A DNA stretch of 64,000 nt from JBCCDY01 sp039030555 (GTDB lineage Bacteria > Bacteroidota > Bacteroidia > Cytophagales > Cyclobacteriaceae): positions 45,519 to 109,518 of the forward strand of contig JBCCDY010000015.1 of NCBI GenBank assembly GCA_039030555.1. The letters run 5' to 3'. The position numbers and the translations under genes were made by a program. Below, piece after piece: positions 25,401 to 32,303 of this stretch (within the stretch, counting starts at the first letter, position 1; each line of letters begins with the position of its first letter). The notes under the pieces were generated by a model. That model was not told the origin of the DNA. It did no database searches and saw only the letters and a program-made list of their open reading frames with translations.

Positions 25401-25545
25401 AATGGCTGTTGTCATTATGATCGGGCTATTGTTCGGAACCATAATCACGCTGTTTTTTATTCCAGCTTTTTATGCATTGGTTTATAAGCTGAATTATAAA
25501 GGATATCAATTGGGGAAAGCAGAAATAGAGCTAGCTAAAACCTGA
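22417..25545 (+). CDS. RND-family efflux pump, inner-membrane permease
   Basis: 1,042 residues, the normal size for an AcrB-type proton-driven transporter. TM1 lies near SMILFTILILGVVLYQS, then the two periplasmic porter loops, then the TM4 motif ALGMMVDNGIVVAETIM. Here the AcrB Asp-Asp pair reads Asp-Asn. The second half repeats the pattern (GVISLAGIIINNAIVLVDRM) and ends with TM12 (GTIITLFFIPAFYALVYK). The single aspartate suits several non-AcrB RND subgroups. Substrate cannot be deduced. The next gene, a K+ channel, overlaps its stop by one base. Confidence 0.93.
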   Translation: MNLTQFSIEKNRITSMILFTILILGVVLYQSLSRDSMPPYTVRVASVITSWSGAAPERVEQLVTKKVEEKVQELPELKEITSTSRTGLSIVEVELKETVTPENLQAVWDKLRRKLDEIDGLPDNVFPFLDDNEIGDVYGIVIGLSSEGFSYEELKEYADDIQDDLIALPDSKRVILGGDQEERVFVDFDDARLREYGLSSSKLSQTISSTNILSSGGEINVFDERLVLEPTGNFDSVEDIKDMLIPVGNDGAVVSLQDVTTVTKGYITPYQQKVRVNGKDAVSIHVSLKEDANILNLGQDVLALMDKWEERLPVGLEIEYLSRLDIFIDRKINEFMENLFQSVTIVLVVMLIFLGLRTGFIIASLIPLVILCTFFMMGSFGIGINQVSLAALIMALGMMVDNGIVVAETIMVKIEEGIEKKKAAIDACSELFVPLLISTLTTSAAFSAFYLAETIMGDIVGPIFLVISIALISSWIMSLTIITLLCYIFLKIKSANAKPSPVDKIIAWMKDRYEGLIVISLKNKALVLIAIVVSFFLAMYGFTKIPFVFMEDSDRNMFTVDINLLQGTKIQRTQEVVKQIDSFIQNELKVIEGNADREKGIVSWSSYIGEGPESYDQGYTPDQANSNYAHILINTTSGAHNQELINKLDDYCFYNFPDADIKVASLAVGPGSTPIEIRVTGEEPNELSKISESVKLKLLSYPTTKNVKDDWGPQTKKFIVQIDQNRARQSGVTNEDIATSLETVLSGVETGRYREDDESIPIEMRSEESQEITLEEIESLNVYIQSSGESVPLLQVARVKPVWEFSKIKRYNVKRAITAESELLDGGNASDILNDISPWLEEQKASWPPFYEYEFAGDQKDTAENMGSVIKYIPLAGFVIFLLLMIQFNSYRKMTMVALTIPLAVTGVAIGLIIFRENFGFMPFLGVISLAGIIINNAIVLVDRMEMEQNVYNRTEKDSVIVACLQRFRPIILATFTTVLGMIPLYLGGGSMWEGMAVVIMIGLLFGTIITLFFIPAFYALVYKLNYKGYQLGKAEIELAKT

Positions 25546-26198
25546 TGGCTGAAAAACTTTTAGTCAAGAAATTTCTGTATGAGCATCGGTTTGGAGTTTT
25601 TTTAACAAGTCTAATGGCATTAATCTCAGTGGATTTATTGTTTCCTCGTGAGATTCAAAAACAGGTAATTCAGTTTATGGTCATTCAGAACATAATCATA
25701 AGTACCGTATTATTTATTAAAAAGTCCAAAAAGGAGAAATCAATAATCACTGTACTAATAGTTATCAGTATTATTAATCTTATTTCTACGGTTGTTTTTC
25801 CAGATTTCAACATAGACTATTGGACCTACTTGGTTGGACTGGTTTATTTTGTTTTTGTTTCGATTCATCTACTGTCAGATATCTATAAACTTAAAAAACT
25901 GACTCGTGAAGCTGTATTCGGAGTATTTGCAGGCTTTATACTGATGGCTATAATATCGGGCTTTCTCTTTCTGATCGTAGAAAGCATCGTACCGAATTCC
26001 TTCAGTGGCATCAATGATAAAAATGACCTTGAGTCTTATATGTATTTTAGTTTCATCACTCTTATGACCATTGGTTACGGGGACATTACACCTTTAACTG
26101 ATATAGCGAGGAAGCTGGTAATTACTGTTGCCCTGATCGGTCACTTTTATACGGTTTTTGTTGCAGCTATTGTTGTAGGGAAGATGTTCAGTAAATGA
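25545..26198 (+). CDS. Two-pore-type potassium channel protein
   Basis: 217 residues. Three or four membrane segments precede a pore helix and the K+ selectivity filter TIGYGD (175-180, in MTIGYGDITP), then a final inner helix. There is no RCK or cyclic-nucleotide-binding domain after the pore. ATGA overlap with the RND gene shows translational coupling. A K+ channel tied to an efflux operon could balance charge during proton-driven export; that role is an inference. Confidence 0.87.
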   Translation: MAEKLLVKKFLYEHRFGVFLTSLMALISVDLLFPREIQKQVIQFMVIQNIIISTVLFIKKSKKEKSIITVLIVISIINLISTVVFPDFNIDYWTYLVGLVYFVFVSIHLLSDIYKLKKLTREAVFGVFAGFILMAIISGFLFLIVESIVPNSFSGINDKNDLESYMYFSFITLMTIGYGDITPLTDIARKLVITVALIGHFYTVFVAAIVVGKMFSK

Positions 26199-26223
26199 TT
26201 TTGAGGTTCTAAACCCTAATGTT

Positions 26224-26379
26224 ATGAGTATGATTACAAATGAACTTGTTCTGGAGGCTGAAAAGTATACGATTGATCTATTACAGATTGAAATGCCAGA
26301 TGGTCTTACCTATCATAATTACAAGCATACGATCCTTGTGGTAGACGGTGTAAGAATTATTGGTGTGTCCCCCCAGTGA
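26224..26379 (+). pseudogene. Truncated HD-domain gene fragment, paralogue of the HD-PycTM gene
   Basis: A 51-codon frame that aligns with the N-terminus of the protein at 28469. ELVLEAEKYTIDLL pairs with GLLEKAERYTEEML, and LTYHNYKHTILVVDGVRIIG pairs with LTFHNYDHTKLVVEGARVIG. It then ends abruptly in VSPQ and a stop, losing the HD motif and all the rest. It is 25 bp after the K+ channel gene and 152 bp before nhaA. A duplication followed by deletion is the simplest reading; a retained short peptide is possible. Confidence 0.7.
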
Positions 26380-26449
26380 GATGTCTACTCTAGTTATTTG
26401 TATATAGGTAGTTGATCGAATAAAATATTAATAATTAAGCTAAGATTAG

Positions 26450-26463
26450 TTAATAAAGATTAA
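26450..26463. promoter_or_regulatory. 5-4-5 palindromic box TTAAT-AAAG-ATTAA
   Basis: Perfect half sites with a non-CTAG spacer, centred about 75 bp before the nhaA start. This is a workable activator position. Confidence 0.45.
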
Positions 26464-26531
26464 TGGAAACGGTTTTTGACATAACTAATTTTCTTCATGA
26501 TTAACTCTGGATTTTAACTTTTTACAGGTTA

Positions 26532-28295
26532 ATGAATTTTAAGAAAAAGCCTGTTGAAATTATTGCATACATCGATGCAACTAATAAGACAGCCTATAAT
26601 GCTCGTAGTAATTTAGATCGTGCGATTGAGAGGCTTGGAGATTCGGCCAAGCTTGATTTTCGCTTTTTCAGGAGTTCCACTTCTGACCTCCTCCAATTTG
26701 AAAATGGGACCAAAGCTGTCATTGCCGCAGAGAAACAGGGTCGCTTCATGGATTTTCAAAATGCTCTGTTTGAAATGAAAGGTGAGTTTAGTAAGGAAAA
26801 CTTAATCAGGGTCGCGTCAGTACTAGGATTGGAGACTAATAAATTCATTGCTGATTTTGATTCGTTAGAAACTACTGCACTTATCAATCAATCGCAGGAA
26901 GATGCTAAGAAAGCGGGGCTAAAAATATCTCCCGGTCTCACAATTGATGGGAAAGTTTATGAAGGTCCATGGGATGAGTATGCCTTGATGGAGTCGGTAG
27001 AGAAGAGGGGCGCCAAACACATCGAGATAGCTATGGATAGTTTTTTCTCCTGGGGTGCTTCAGCGGCTTTTATTCTTTTGTTTATGACCATTGCTTCACT
27101 TATTTATTCAAATGTGGGCTATCATGATGTTTATGAGTATATCAGACAATTGGACTTTGGTTTTTCACTTGGTGAGAAACACTTCAAAGAGCCTTTGGAA
27201 ATCTGGGTTAATGATGCACTCATGGCTATTTTCTTTTTTATGATCGGTTTAGAAATTAAGCGTGAAATTATTTCAGGAGAGCTATCCGAAATCAATAAAG
27301 CAATGATGCCCATAATAGGAGCAATAGGAGGGATGTTATTGCCGGCTATTTTTTATGTAACCATCAATTTTAATAGCCCGGGAGCATATGGGTGGGGTAT
27401 CCCTATGGCTACCGATATTGCTTTTACTCTAGGGTTGATGGCTCTTTTAGGGAATAAAGCTTCTACCTCTCTTAAAATATTTATATCAGCACTAGCGGTA
27501 GCAGATGACCTGGGGGCTATTTTAGTAATTGCTATTTTTTATGGACACGGCTTCCATTTAGATCAATTCCTGTTGGCTATTTTTGTTACGATTATTATGG
27601 GTTTCCTAAATTATAAAAAGGTATACTCTATTTCCATATATATTTTCCTTGGGCTCTTTCTCTGGTATTTCATATTCTTAAGCGGAATACACGCGACACT
27701 AGCTGGAGTTATTACAGCCGCATTTATACCTTCAAGAAGGGAAGGTGATATAATTGGTGTAGCTACTCAAACACAAATAATTTTCGATCAAGAGGTAGCT
27801 AATATTCAGGATGAAAATACCCTTGACACAACGATTAGATCTGAATCTCTTAAAGCTCTAAATAAAGCGCTGGAGAGACTTAAAGAGCCTGCGTACTACC
27901 TGGAGCATAGTTTGGAAAAATGGGTTAGTTATCTGATCCTTCCAATATTTGCTTTTTTCAATACTGGCATCCTGATATTAGGAGCAGAAATAGATCTTTT
28001 AACAAAAGTGAATATTGGAATTTTTCTTGGTCTGTGTTTCGGTAAGCCTATCGGAATATTTCTCTTCTGCTGGATTTCCAGTAAATTAAATATTGCATTT
28101 CTATCTCCGGCCATCTCCTGGTATCAACTGTTTGGAGCTGGTTGTCTGGCAGGAGTAGGATTCACAATGTCGATTGTAGTTGCTTCTACTGCATTTAACG
28201 GAAGTATGCTGGAGTCTGCTAAACTGAGTATTCTGATAGCTTCATTTTTGTCCGCAATTACAGGGCTGTTAATCCTTAGGAATAGTAAGAAGTGA
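26532..28295 (+). CDS. nhaA: Na+/H+ antiporter NhaA with N-terminal cysteine-free thioredoxin-like domain
   Basis: 587 residues. Residues ~170-585 are NhaA: MATDIAFTLGLMALLGNK with D295, and ALAVADDLGAILVIAIFY with the ion-binding pair D325/D326. It exchanges Na+ for H+ in the inner membrane. Residues 1-165 resemble a DsbA/thioredoxin-4 fold (VEIIAYIDATNKTAYNARS, FMDFQNALFEMKGE, and the cis-proline region ISPGLTIDGK). Cysteine is absent from this whole stretch, so the CxxC active site is missing. NhaA-DsbA fusions are known in other bacteria; a front-end, redox-dead version suggests a regulatory or folding role. No signal peptide precedes the first domain, so it should be cytosolic. Confidence 0.92.
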   Translation: MNFKKKPVEIIAYIDATNKTAYNARSNLDRAIERLGDSAKLDFRFFRSSTSDLLQFENGTKAVIAAEKQGRFMDFQNALFEMKGEFSKENLIRVASVLGLETNKFIADFDSLETTALINQSQEDAKKAGLKISPGLTIDGKVYEGPWDEYALMESVEKRGAKHIEIAMDSFFSWGASAAFILLFMTIASLIYSNVGYHDVYEYIRQLDFGFSLGEKHFKEPLEIWVNDALMAIFFFMIGLEIKREIISGELSEINKAMMPIIGAIGGMLLPAIFYVTINFNSPGAYGWGIPMATDIAFTLGLMALLGNKASTSLKIFISALAVADDLGAILVIAIFYGHGFHLDQFLLAIFVTIIMGFLNYKKVYSISIYIFLGLFLWYFIFLSGIHATLAGVITAAFIPSRREGDIIGVATQTQIIFDQEVANIQDENTLDTTIRSESLKALNKALERLKEPAYYLEHSLEKWVSYLILPIFAFFNTGILILGAEIDLLTKVNIGIFLGLCFGKPIGIFLFCWISSKLNIAFLSPAISWYQLFGAGCLAGVGFTMSIVVASTAFNGSMLESAKLSILIASFLSAITGLLILRNSKK

Positions 28296-28389
28296 TACGG
28301 GAATCTTGGCTAAAAAAAGTGAGATGAAAAATCAACATTGATAATTCATGTTAGCATTCAACTTTATCTTCACCCCCAAGTCAACTTTC

Positions 28390-28403
28390 TTAATTTAGGT
28401 TAA
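28390..28403. promoter_or_regulatory. 5-4-5 palindromic box TTAAT-TTAG-GTTAA
   Basis: Copy of the local motif centred about 72 bp before the HD-PycTM gene, almost the same distance as the box before nhaA. Confidence 0.45.
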
Positions 28404-28468
28404 GTACATTAATTATTAAATAGTTTAGCTTTTAGATTGATTTGAAGAAAGTAATTACTCTATAAAAT

Positions 28469-29701
28469 ATGAGTGCATTGGATAATGGATTATTAGAGAA
28501 AGCTGAACGGTACACCGAGGAAATGCTGAAAGATGAACTTTCCGATCAACTAACCTTTCACAATTACGATCATACAAAACTTGTAGTCGAAGGGGCAAGA
28601 GTCATTGGACAGGGTGAAAACCTTGGGAAGGAAGAACTGACTATTGTAGAATTGGCAGCCTGGTTTCATGATACAGGTTATAAGGATTCATTAGACAACC
28701 ATGAGAAATATAGTGCAACAATTGCAAAAGAGTTTTTGGAAAAGGAGGGCTTGAATGAAGGTGAAATCAATATGATTCTGGATTGTATAATAGCAACAAA
28801 CACAAAATTGCAACCCAAGAACAAATTAGAAAAAGTCATTCGTGATGCTGATACGTATCACATCTCAAAAGAAAGTTATGAGGAAATTTCTGAACGTTTA
28901 AGAACTGAGCAGGATAATATTTCGAATAATAAAAAATCAGATTTAGAATGGCATAAAGCTAATTTTGAATTTCTGAGCAAGCACCAGTTTTACACGGACT
29001 ATGCAAAATCGGAATTCATTGAAAACAAAGAGTTAATAAAGAAAAGATTACAGAAAAAAATCAAAAAACTTCAGAAAGAAGTTGATACCAGCTTAATGGA
29101 AGAGTTAGGCGTGGCTCCCGAAGAGCTAAAGGCTATGAAAAAGAAGCTCCAGAAAGCAACGGGCAGACCGGAGCGGGGCATAGAAACCATGTTTCGCCTG
29201 ACTTCCAAAAATCACCTTACCTTAAGTGCCATGGCTGACAGCAAGGCCAACATAATGATATCTGTCAATTCAATCATAATTTCAGTATTGTTAGGAGCAT
29301 TAATGCAGAAACTGGATAGCAACCCGCATTTGATCCCCCCTACAGTTATTCTTCTGGTTGTAAATCTGTCTTCTATTGTTTTTTCTGTACTATCACTCAG
29401 ACCAAATGTCACTTCAGGAGTATTCAAAAGACAGGATATAGAAGATCATAAAACCAATCTATTGTTCTTTGGTAATTTTCATAAGGTAAAAAGGGACGAT
29501 TATCATTGGGGAATGAAACGGCTGATGGAGAATTCATCTTATCTGTACTCCAGCTTAATTGATGATATCTTTTTTCTTGGAGTAGTACTTGCTAAGAAAT
29601 ATCGATATCTGAGAACCGCATATAATATGTTTATGTATGGGATAACAGTCGCTGTTATCTCTTTTATGGTTGCACAATTTTATGCAGATACCGTTTGGTA
29701 G
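28469..29701 (+). CDS. HD phosphohydrolase fused to Pycsar effector-type (PycTM) membrane domain
   Basis: 410 residues. The HD domain (~8-180) has H35 (HNYDH), the H67-D68 pair (AWFHDTGYKD), and D128 (RDADTYH), the metal ligands of nucleotide phosphohydrolases. A charged helix (~185-232) leads to a membrane domain opening with RLTSKNHLTLSAMADSKANI. This matches the hallmark of PycTM effectors, followed by two hydrophobic helices and a late third (~385-402). In Pycsar antiphage systems a PycTM protein sits beside a pyrimidine cyclase; no cyclase is adjacent here. It could be an orphan effector or a nucleotide-signalling protein unrelated to defence. It overlaps the convergent Crp/Fnr gene by 22 bp. 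Confidence 0.8.
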   Translation: MSALDNGLLEKAERYTEEMLKDELSDQLTFHNYDHTKLVVEGARVIGQGENLGKEELTIVELAAWFHDTGYKDSLDNHEKYSATIAKEFLEKEGLNEGEINMILDCIIATNTKLQPKNKLEKVIRDADTYHISKESYEEISERLRTEQDNISNNKKSDLEWHKANFEFLSKHQFYTDYAKSEFIENKELIKKRLQKKIKKLQKEVDTSLMEELGVAPEELKAMKKKLQKATGRPERGIETMFRLTSKNHLTLSAMADSKANIMISVNSIIISVLLGALMQKLDSNPHLIPPTVILLVVNLSSIVFSVLSLRPNVTSGVFKRQDIEDHKTNLLFFGNFHKVKRDDYHWGMKRLMENSSYLYSSLIDDIFFLGVVLAKKYRYLRTAYNMFMYGITVAVISFMVAQFYADTVW

Positions 29702-30162
29702 ATCATTCGGTTTTTTCTCTTGAGACTGCTTAAAGCTTCAGGAGTGATTCCAAGGTAAGATGCAATCATTTTTTGAGGAACCCGTTCCACAATATCAGCA
29801 TATGTATGAATAAAATGCTCATATCGCTCTATGGCAGATGCGCTCATTAACATAATGACTCTTTTTTGAAGGACACAGATTCTTCTAATAAGTTTTTGCG
29901 CTTCATGATCCGCTTTTGGATCCTTGATTGTTTGAGTAATAACTGAATTCTCAATAGCGTCAATATATAGATCGCACGGTTGATCTGGTGGTAGACTGTC
30001 TGCAACAATCCAGCCTTCGGAAGCAAACATAAAAATATGCTCTTTACCTTTTTCGTCTATTGTATAACTACGCAGTAAACCGGACTCTACCTGATAAACT
30101 TTGCTGTTTAACTCACCTTTTCTCTGAATAATTTGACCTTTCTTAATTTCAATATGTTTCAT
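29680..30162 (-). CDS. Crp/Fnr-family regulator, short N-terminus (subfamily A)
   Basis: 160 residues, the third member of the closely related set. It begins at the first beta-roll strand (IEIKKGQIIQRKGELNSKVYQV), keeps LLRSYTIDEKGKEHIFMFASEG and SASAIERYEHF, and ends with the helix-turn-helix QKMIASYLGITPEALSS. It is very like the gene at 14905-15399, with which it shares the truncated front and two cysteines at matching places (PC.LYIDA and an internal C near the dimer helix). Its 3' end overlaps the HD-PycTM gene by 22 bp. TTAAC-N5-ATTAA at 30258-30272 upstream resembles the local box but has the wrong spacing. Confidence 0.87.
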   Translation of the reverse strand: MKHIEIKKGQIIQRKGELNSKVYQVESGLLRSYTIDEKGKEHIFMFASEGWIVADSLPPDQPCDLYIDAIENSVITQTIKDPKADHEAQKLIRRICVLQKRVIMLMSASAIERYEHFIHTYADIVERVPQKMIASYLGITPEALSSLKRKNRMIYQTVSA

Positions 30163-30398
30163 TTTAAGATTTGTCTATTTGAGGTAATATCAGAAAGAAC
30201 TAAAAAAGGCCTAATAAGTTAGTGTTAACATATAAAACCTGTTCTTTCCTTCTTCCGTTAACAATCGATTAACAATAATCTTATCCCAAAAATTTACCGT
30301 TCATCACTTAAAATGAACACTAAAATGATAGGATCACCATTGAATACTATATTAGTGATTACTCAAATTTTTTAGCGTACAAAGATTTGAAATGAACA

Positions 30399-30539
30399 AT
30401 GAATATTGATAATGACAAACGCCAACCGGATTCACCGCCGCCTATTCTCAAGACCTGGAAGAATTTGTACGCTTTCGTATTGGCTTTTCTCGGGGTGCTA
30501 GTTTTACTATTCTATTTATTCACTCTTCATTATTCTTAA
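30399..30539 (+). CDS. Small single-span membrane protein preceding an SSS symporter
   Basis: A 46-codon frame opening ATG AAT ATT GAT. The product has a proline-rich front (RQPDSPPPILKTWKNLYAFV) and one membrane helix (VLAFLGVLVLLFYLFTLHYS), ending 45 bp before the symporter start. Short proteins of this PPPILxxWKNLY form are common next to sodium:solute symporters in Bacteroidota, so it is probably a real accessory subunit. Function unknown. Confidence 0.7.
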   Translation: MNIDNDKRQPDSPPPILKTWKNLYAFVLAFLGVLVLLFYLFTLHYS

Positions 30540-30584
30540 AAATGGAATGAGTCGATTAAAGAGACTCTTACTCAATCGTACTTA

Positions 30585-32249
30585 ATGAGCACTTTAGATT
30601 TTTTTGTCCTTTTTGGAACACTCTCTTTCATTGTGACCTACGGTATATGGAAAACTCGTGATAATTCAGGATTAGAATCTTATCTCAAAGGCGATAGTAC
30701 TATGAAATGGGGAACCATAGGACTCAGCGTGATGGCAACTCAGGCAAGTGCAATTACCTTTCTTTCTACGCCCGGGCAGGCTTATGAGAGTGGTATGGGG
30801 TTCGTTCAGAATTATTTTGGCTTACCATTGGCACTGATTATCGTGGCCGCAGTTTTTATACCCATTTATTATAACCTTAGGGTTTATACAGCTTATGAGT
30901 TTCTGGAAAAAAGGTTTGATTTTAAAACCCGTATTTTGGGAGCCCTGCTCTTTTTGGTTCAGAGAGGGTTGGCTGCAGGTATAACCATATATGCTCCTGC
31001 AATCATTTTATCTTCCATTCTGGGCTGGAGCCTTAACGGTACCATTTTATTAGTCGGTTTGCTGGTTATCGTTTATACTGTTACCGGTGGAACGAGGGCC
31101 GTAAGTATTACTCAGAAATTTCAGATGGGCGTGATCATGCTAGGTATGTTCACAGCCTTTTTTATGCTCATTGATCAATTTCCCGAGTACGTTTCTTTCA
31201 ATGATGCCTTAGGGCTAGCAGGAAAGCTTGGGAAGCTCGAAGTAGTTGATTTCTCATTCGATACCACGAAGCGTTATACGTTTTGGTCAGGGATTACCGG
31301 AGGCATGTTTCTGGCATTATCGTACTTCGGAACTGACCAATCCCAGGTACAACGTTATTTGACTGGGAAGAACATTATGGAAAGTAAGATGGGGCTGATG
31401 TTTAATGCGGTCCTGAAGATTCCCATGCAGTTTTTCATCTTACTGGTAGGGGTAATGGTTTTTGTGTTTTATCAGTTCATGGAGCCCCCTGCTTATTTCA
31501 AAACCCCTGTAGAAGAACGGGTATTGCTGACGGAAGAAAAAGAGCATTATCTGGAATTAAAAGATCAGTTTTCTGAAAATTTTGCGCAAAAAAGGTTAGC
31601 TATTGAAGGCTATTTAGCCAATAAGAATGAATCCACTTTAGAAGAAGTAAGATCTAAGGATGAAAGAGCATCTCAAATTAGATCAGAGATGAAGGAGACC
31701 ATTCTCAGAGCAGACCCTTCATTAGAGGTAAAGGATTCAGATTATGTGTTCATTACCTTTATTATGGACTATTTACCAAAGGGGGTTATAGGTCTTTTGA
31801 TTGCTGTTATTTTTTCAGCTGCAATGTCGTCTACCGCGGGTGAATTGAGTGCCCTGGGTTCTACTACAACGGTTGATTTCTATCAAAGAATCATCAAGAA
31901 GGAAGCTTCTGAAAAACATTACCTAATTGCTTCTAAAGCTTTGACTGCCTTATGGGGTACTATTGCTGTAGGTTTTGCATTGTTTGCCCATTTAGTAGAA
32001 AACCTCATCGAAGCAGTCAATATTTTAGGCTCCATATTTTATGGGACTATTTTAGGGATTTTCCTGGCGGCATTTTTCATTAAAAGGATTAAAGGAAGCG
32101 CTATTTTTTGGGCCGCCGTTATTTCGGAAGGTGTAGTGATTCTTATGTTTAATTTTACGGAAGTAGGTTATCTTTGGTACAATGTGATTGGCTGTTTTTT
32201 AACGATCATTCTAGGCCTTATCCTACAACTCATTTTCGGAAAGAAATAA
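30585..32249 (+). CDS. Sodium:solute symporter (SSS family)
   Basis: 554 residues with about 13 membrane helices. The N-terminus SFIVTYGIWKTRDNSGLESYLKG and SVMATQASAITFLSTPGQAYE (TM2/Na+ site region) are typical, as are TVTGGTRAVSITQ and the TM8-region FSAAMSSTAGELSALGSTT. A hydrophilic loop of ~85 residues (VEERVLLTEEKEHYLELK to ADPSLEVKD) interrupts the membrane part before TM8, which is longer than in standard family members. The substrate (sugar, sialic acid, iodide or similar) cannot be decided. A 46-residue membrane peptide is encoded just upstream. Confidence 0.9.
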   Translation: MSTLDFFVLFGTLSFIVTYGIWKTRDNSGLESYLKGDSTMKWGTIGLSVMATQASAITFLSTPGQAYESGMGFVQNYFGLPLALIIVAAVFIPIYYNLRVYTAYEFLEKRFDFKTRILGALLFLVQRGLAAGITIYAPAIILSSILGWSLNGTILLVGLLVIVYTVTGGTRAVSITQKFQMGVIMLGMFTAFFMLIDQFPEYVSFNDALGLAGKLGKLEVVDFSFDTTKRYTFWSGITGGMFLALSYFGTDQSQVQRYLTGKNIMESKMGLMFNAVLKIPMQFFILLVGVMVFVFYQFMEPPAYFKTPVEERVLLTEEKEHYLELKDQFSENFAQKRLAIEGYLANKNESTLEEVRSKDERASQIRSEMKETILRADPSLEVKDSDYVFITFIMDYLPKGVIGLLIAVIFSAAMSSTAGELSALGSTTTVDFYQRIIKKEASEKHYLIASKALTALWGTIAVGFALFAHLVENLIEAVNILGSIFYGTILGIFLAAFFIKRIKGSAIFWAAVISEGVVILMFNFTEVGYLWYNVIGCFLTIILGLILQLIFGKK

Positions 32250-32251
32250 AA

Positions 32252-32280
32252 AACTCCAGGTATCCAAGACACCTGAAGTT
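32252..32280. terminator. Bidirectional terminator hairpin
   Basis: AACTCCAGGT (32252-32261) pairs with ACCTGAAGTT (32271-32280) with one mismatch. It sits between the convergent symporter and DUF2911 genes. An A run precedes it, giving a T run for the minus strand. Confidence 0.6.
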
Positions 32281-32303
32281 ATTCAGTGAATTGAAAATAA
32301 ATT

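Noticed and set aside
30258..30272. TTAAC-N5-ATTAA upstream of the Crp/Fnr gene at 29680
   Set aside because: Spacer is five bases instead of four, so it would not present half sites on the same helical face as the others.
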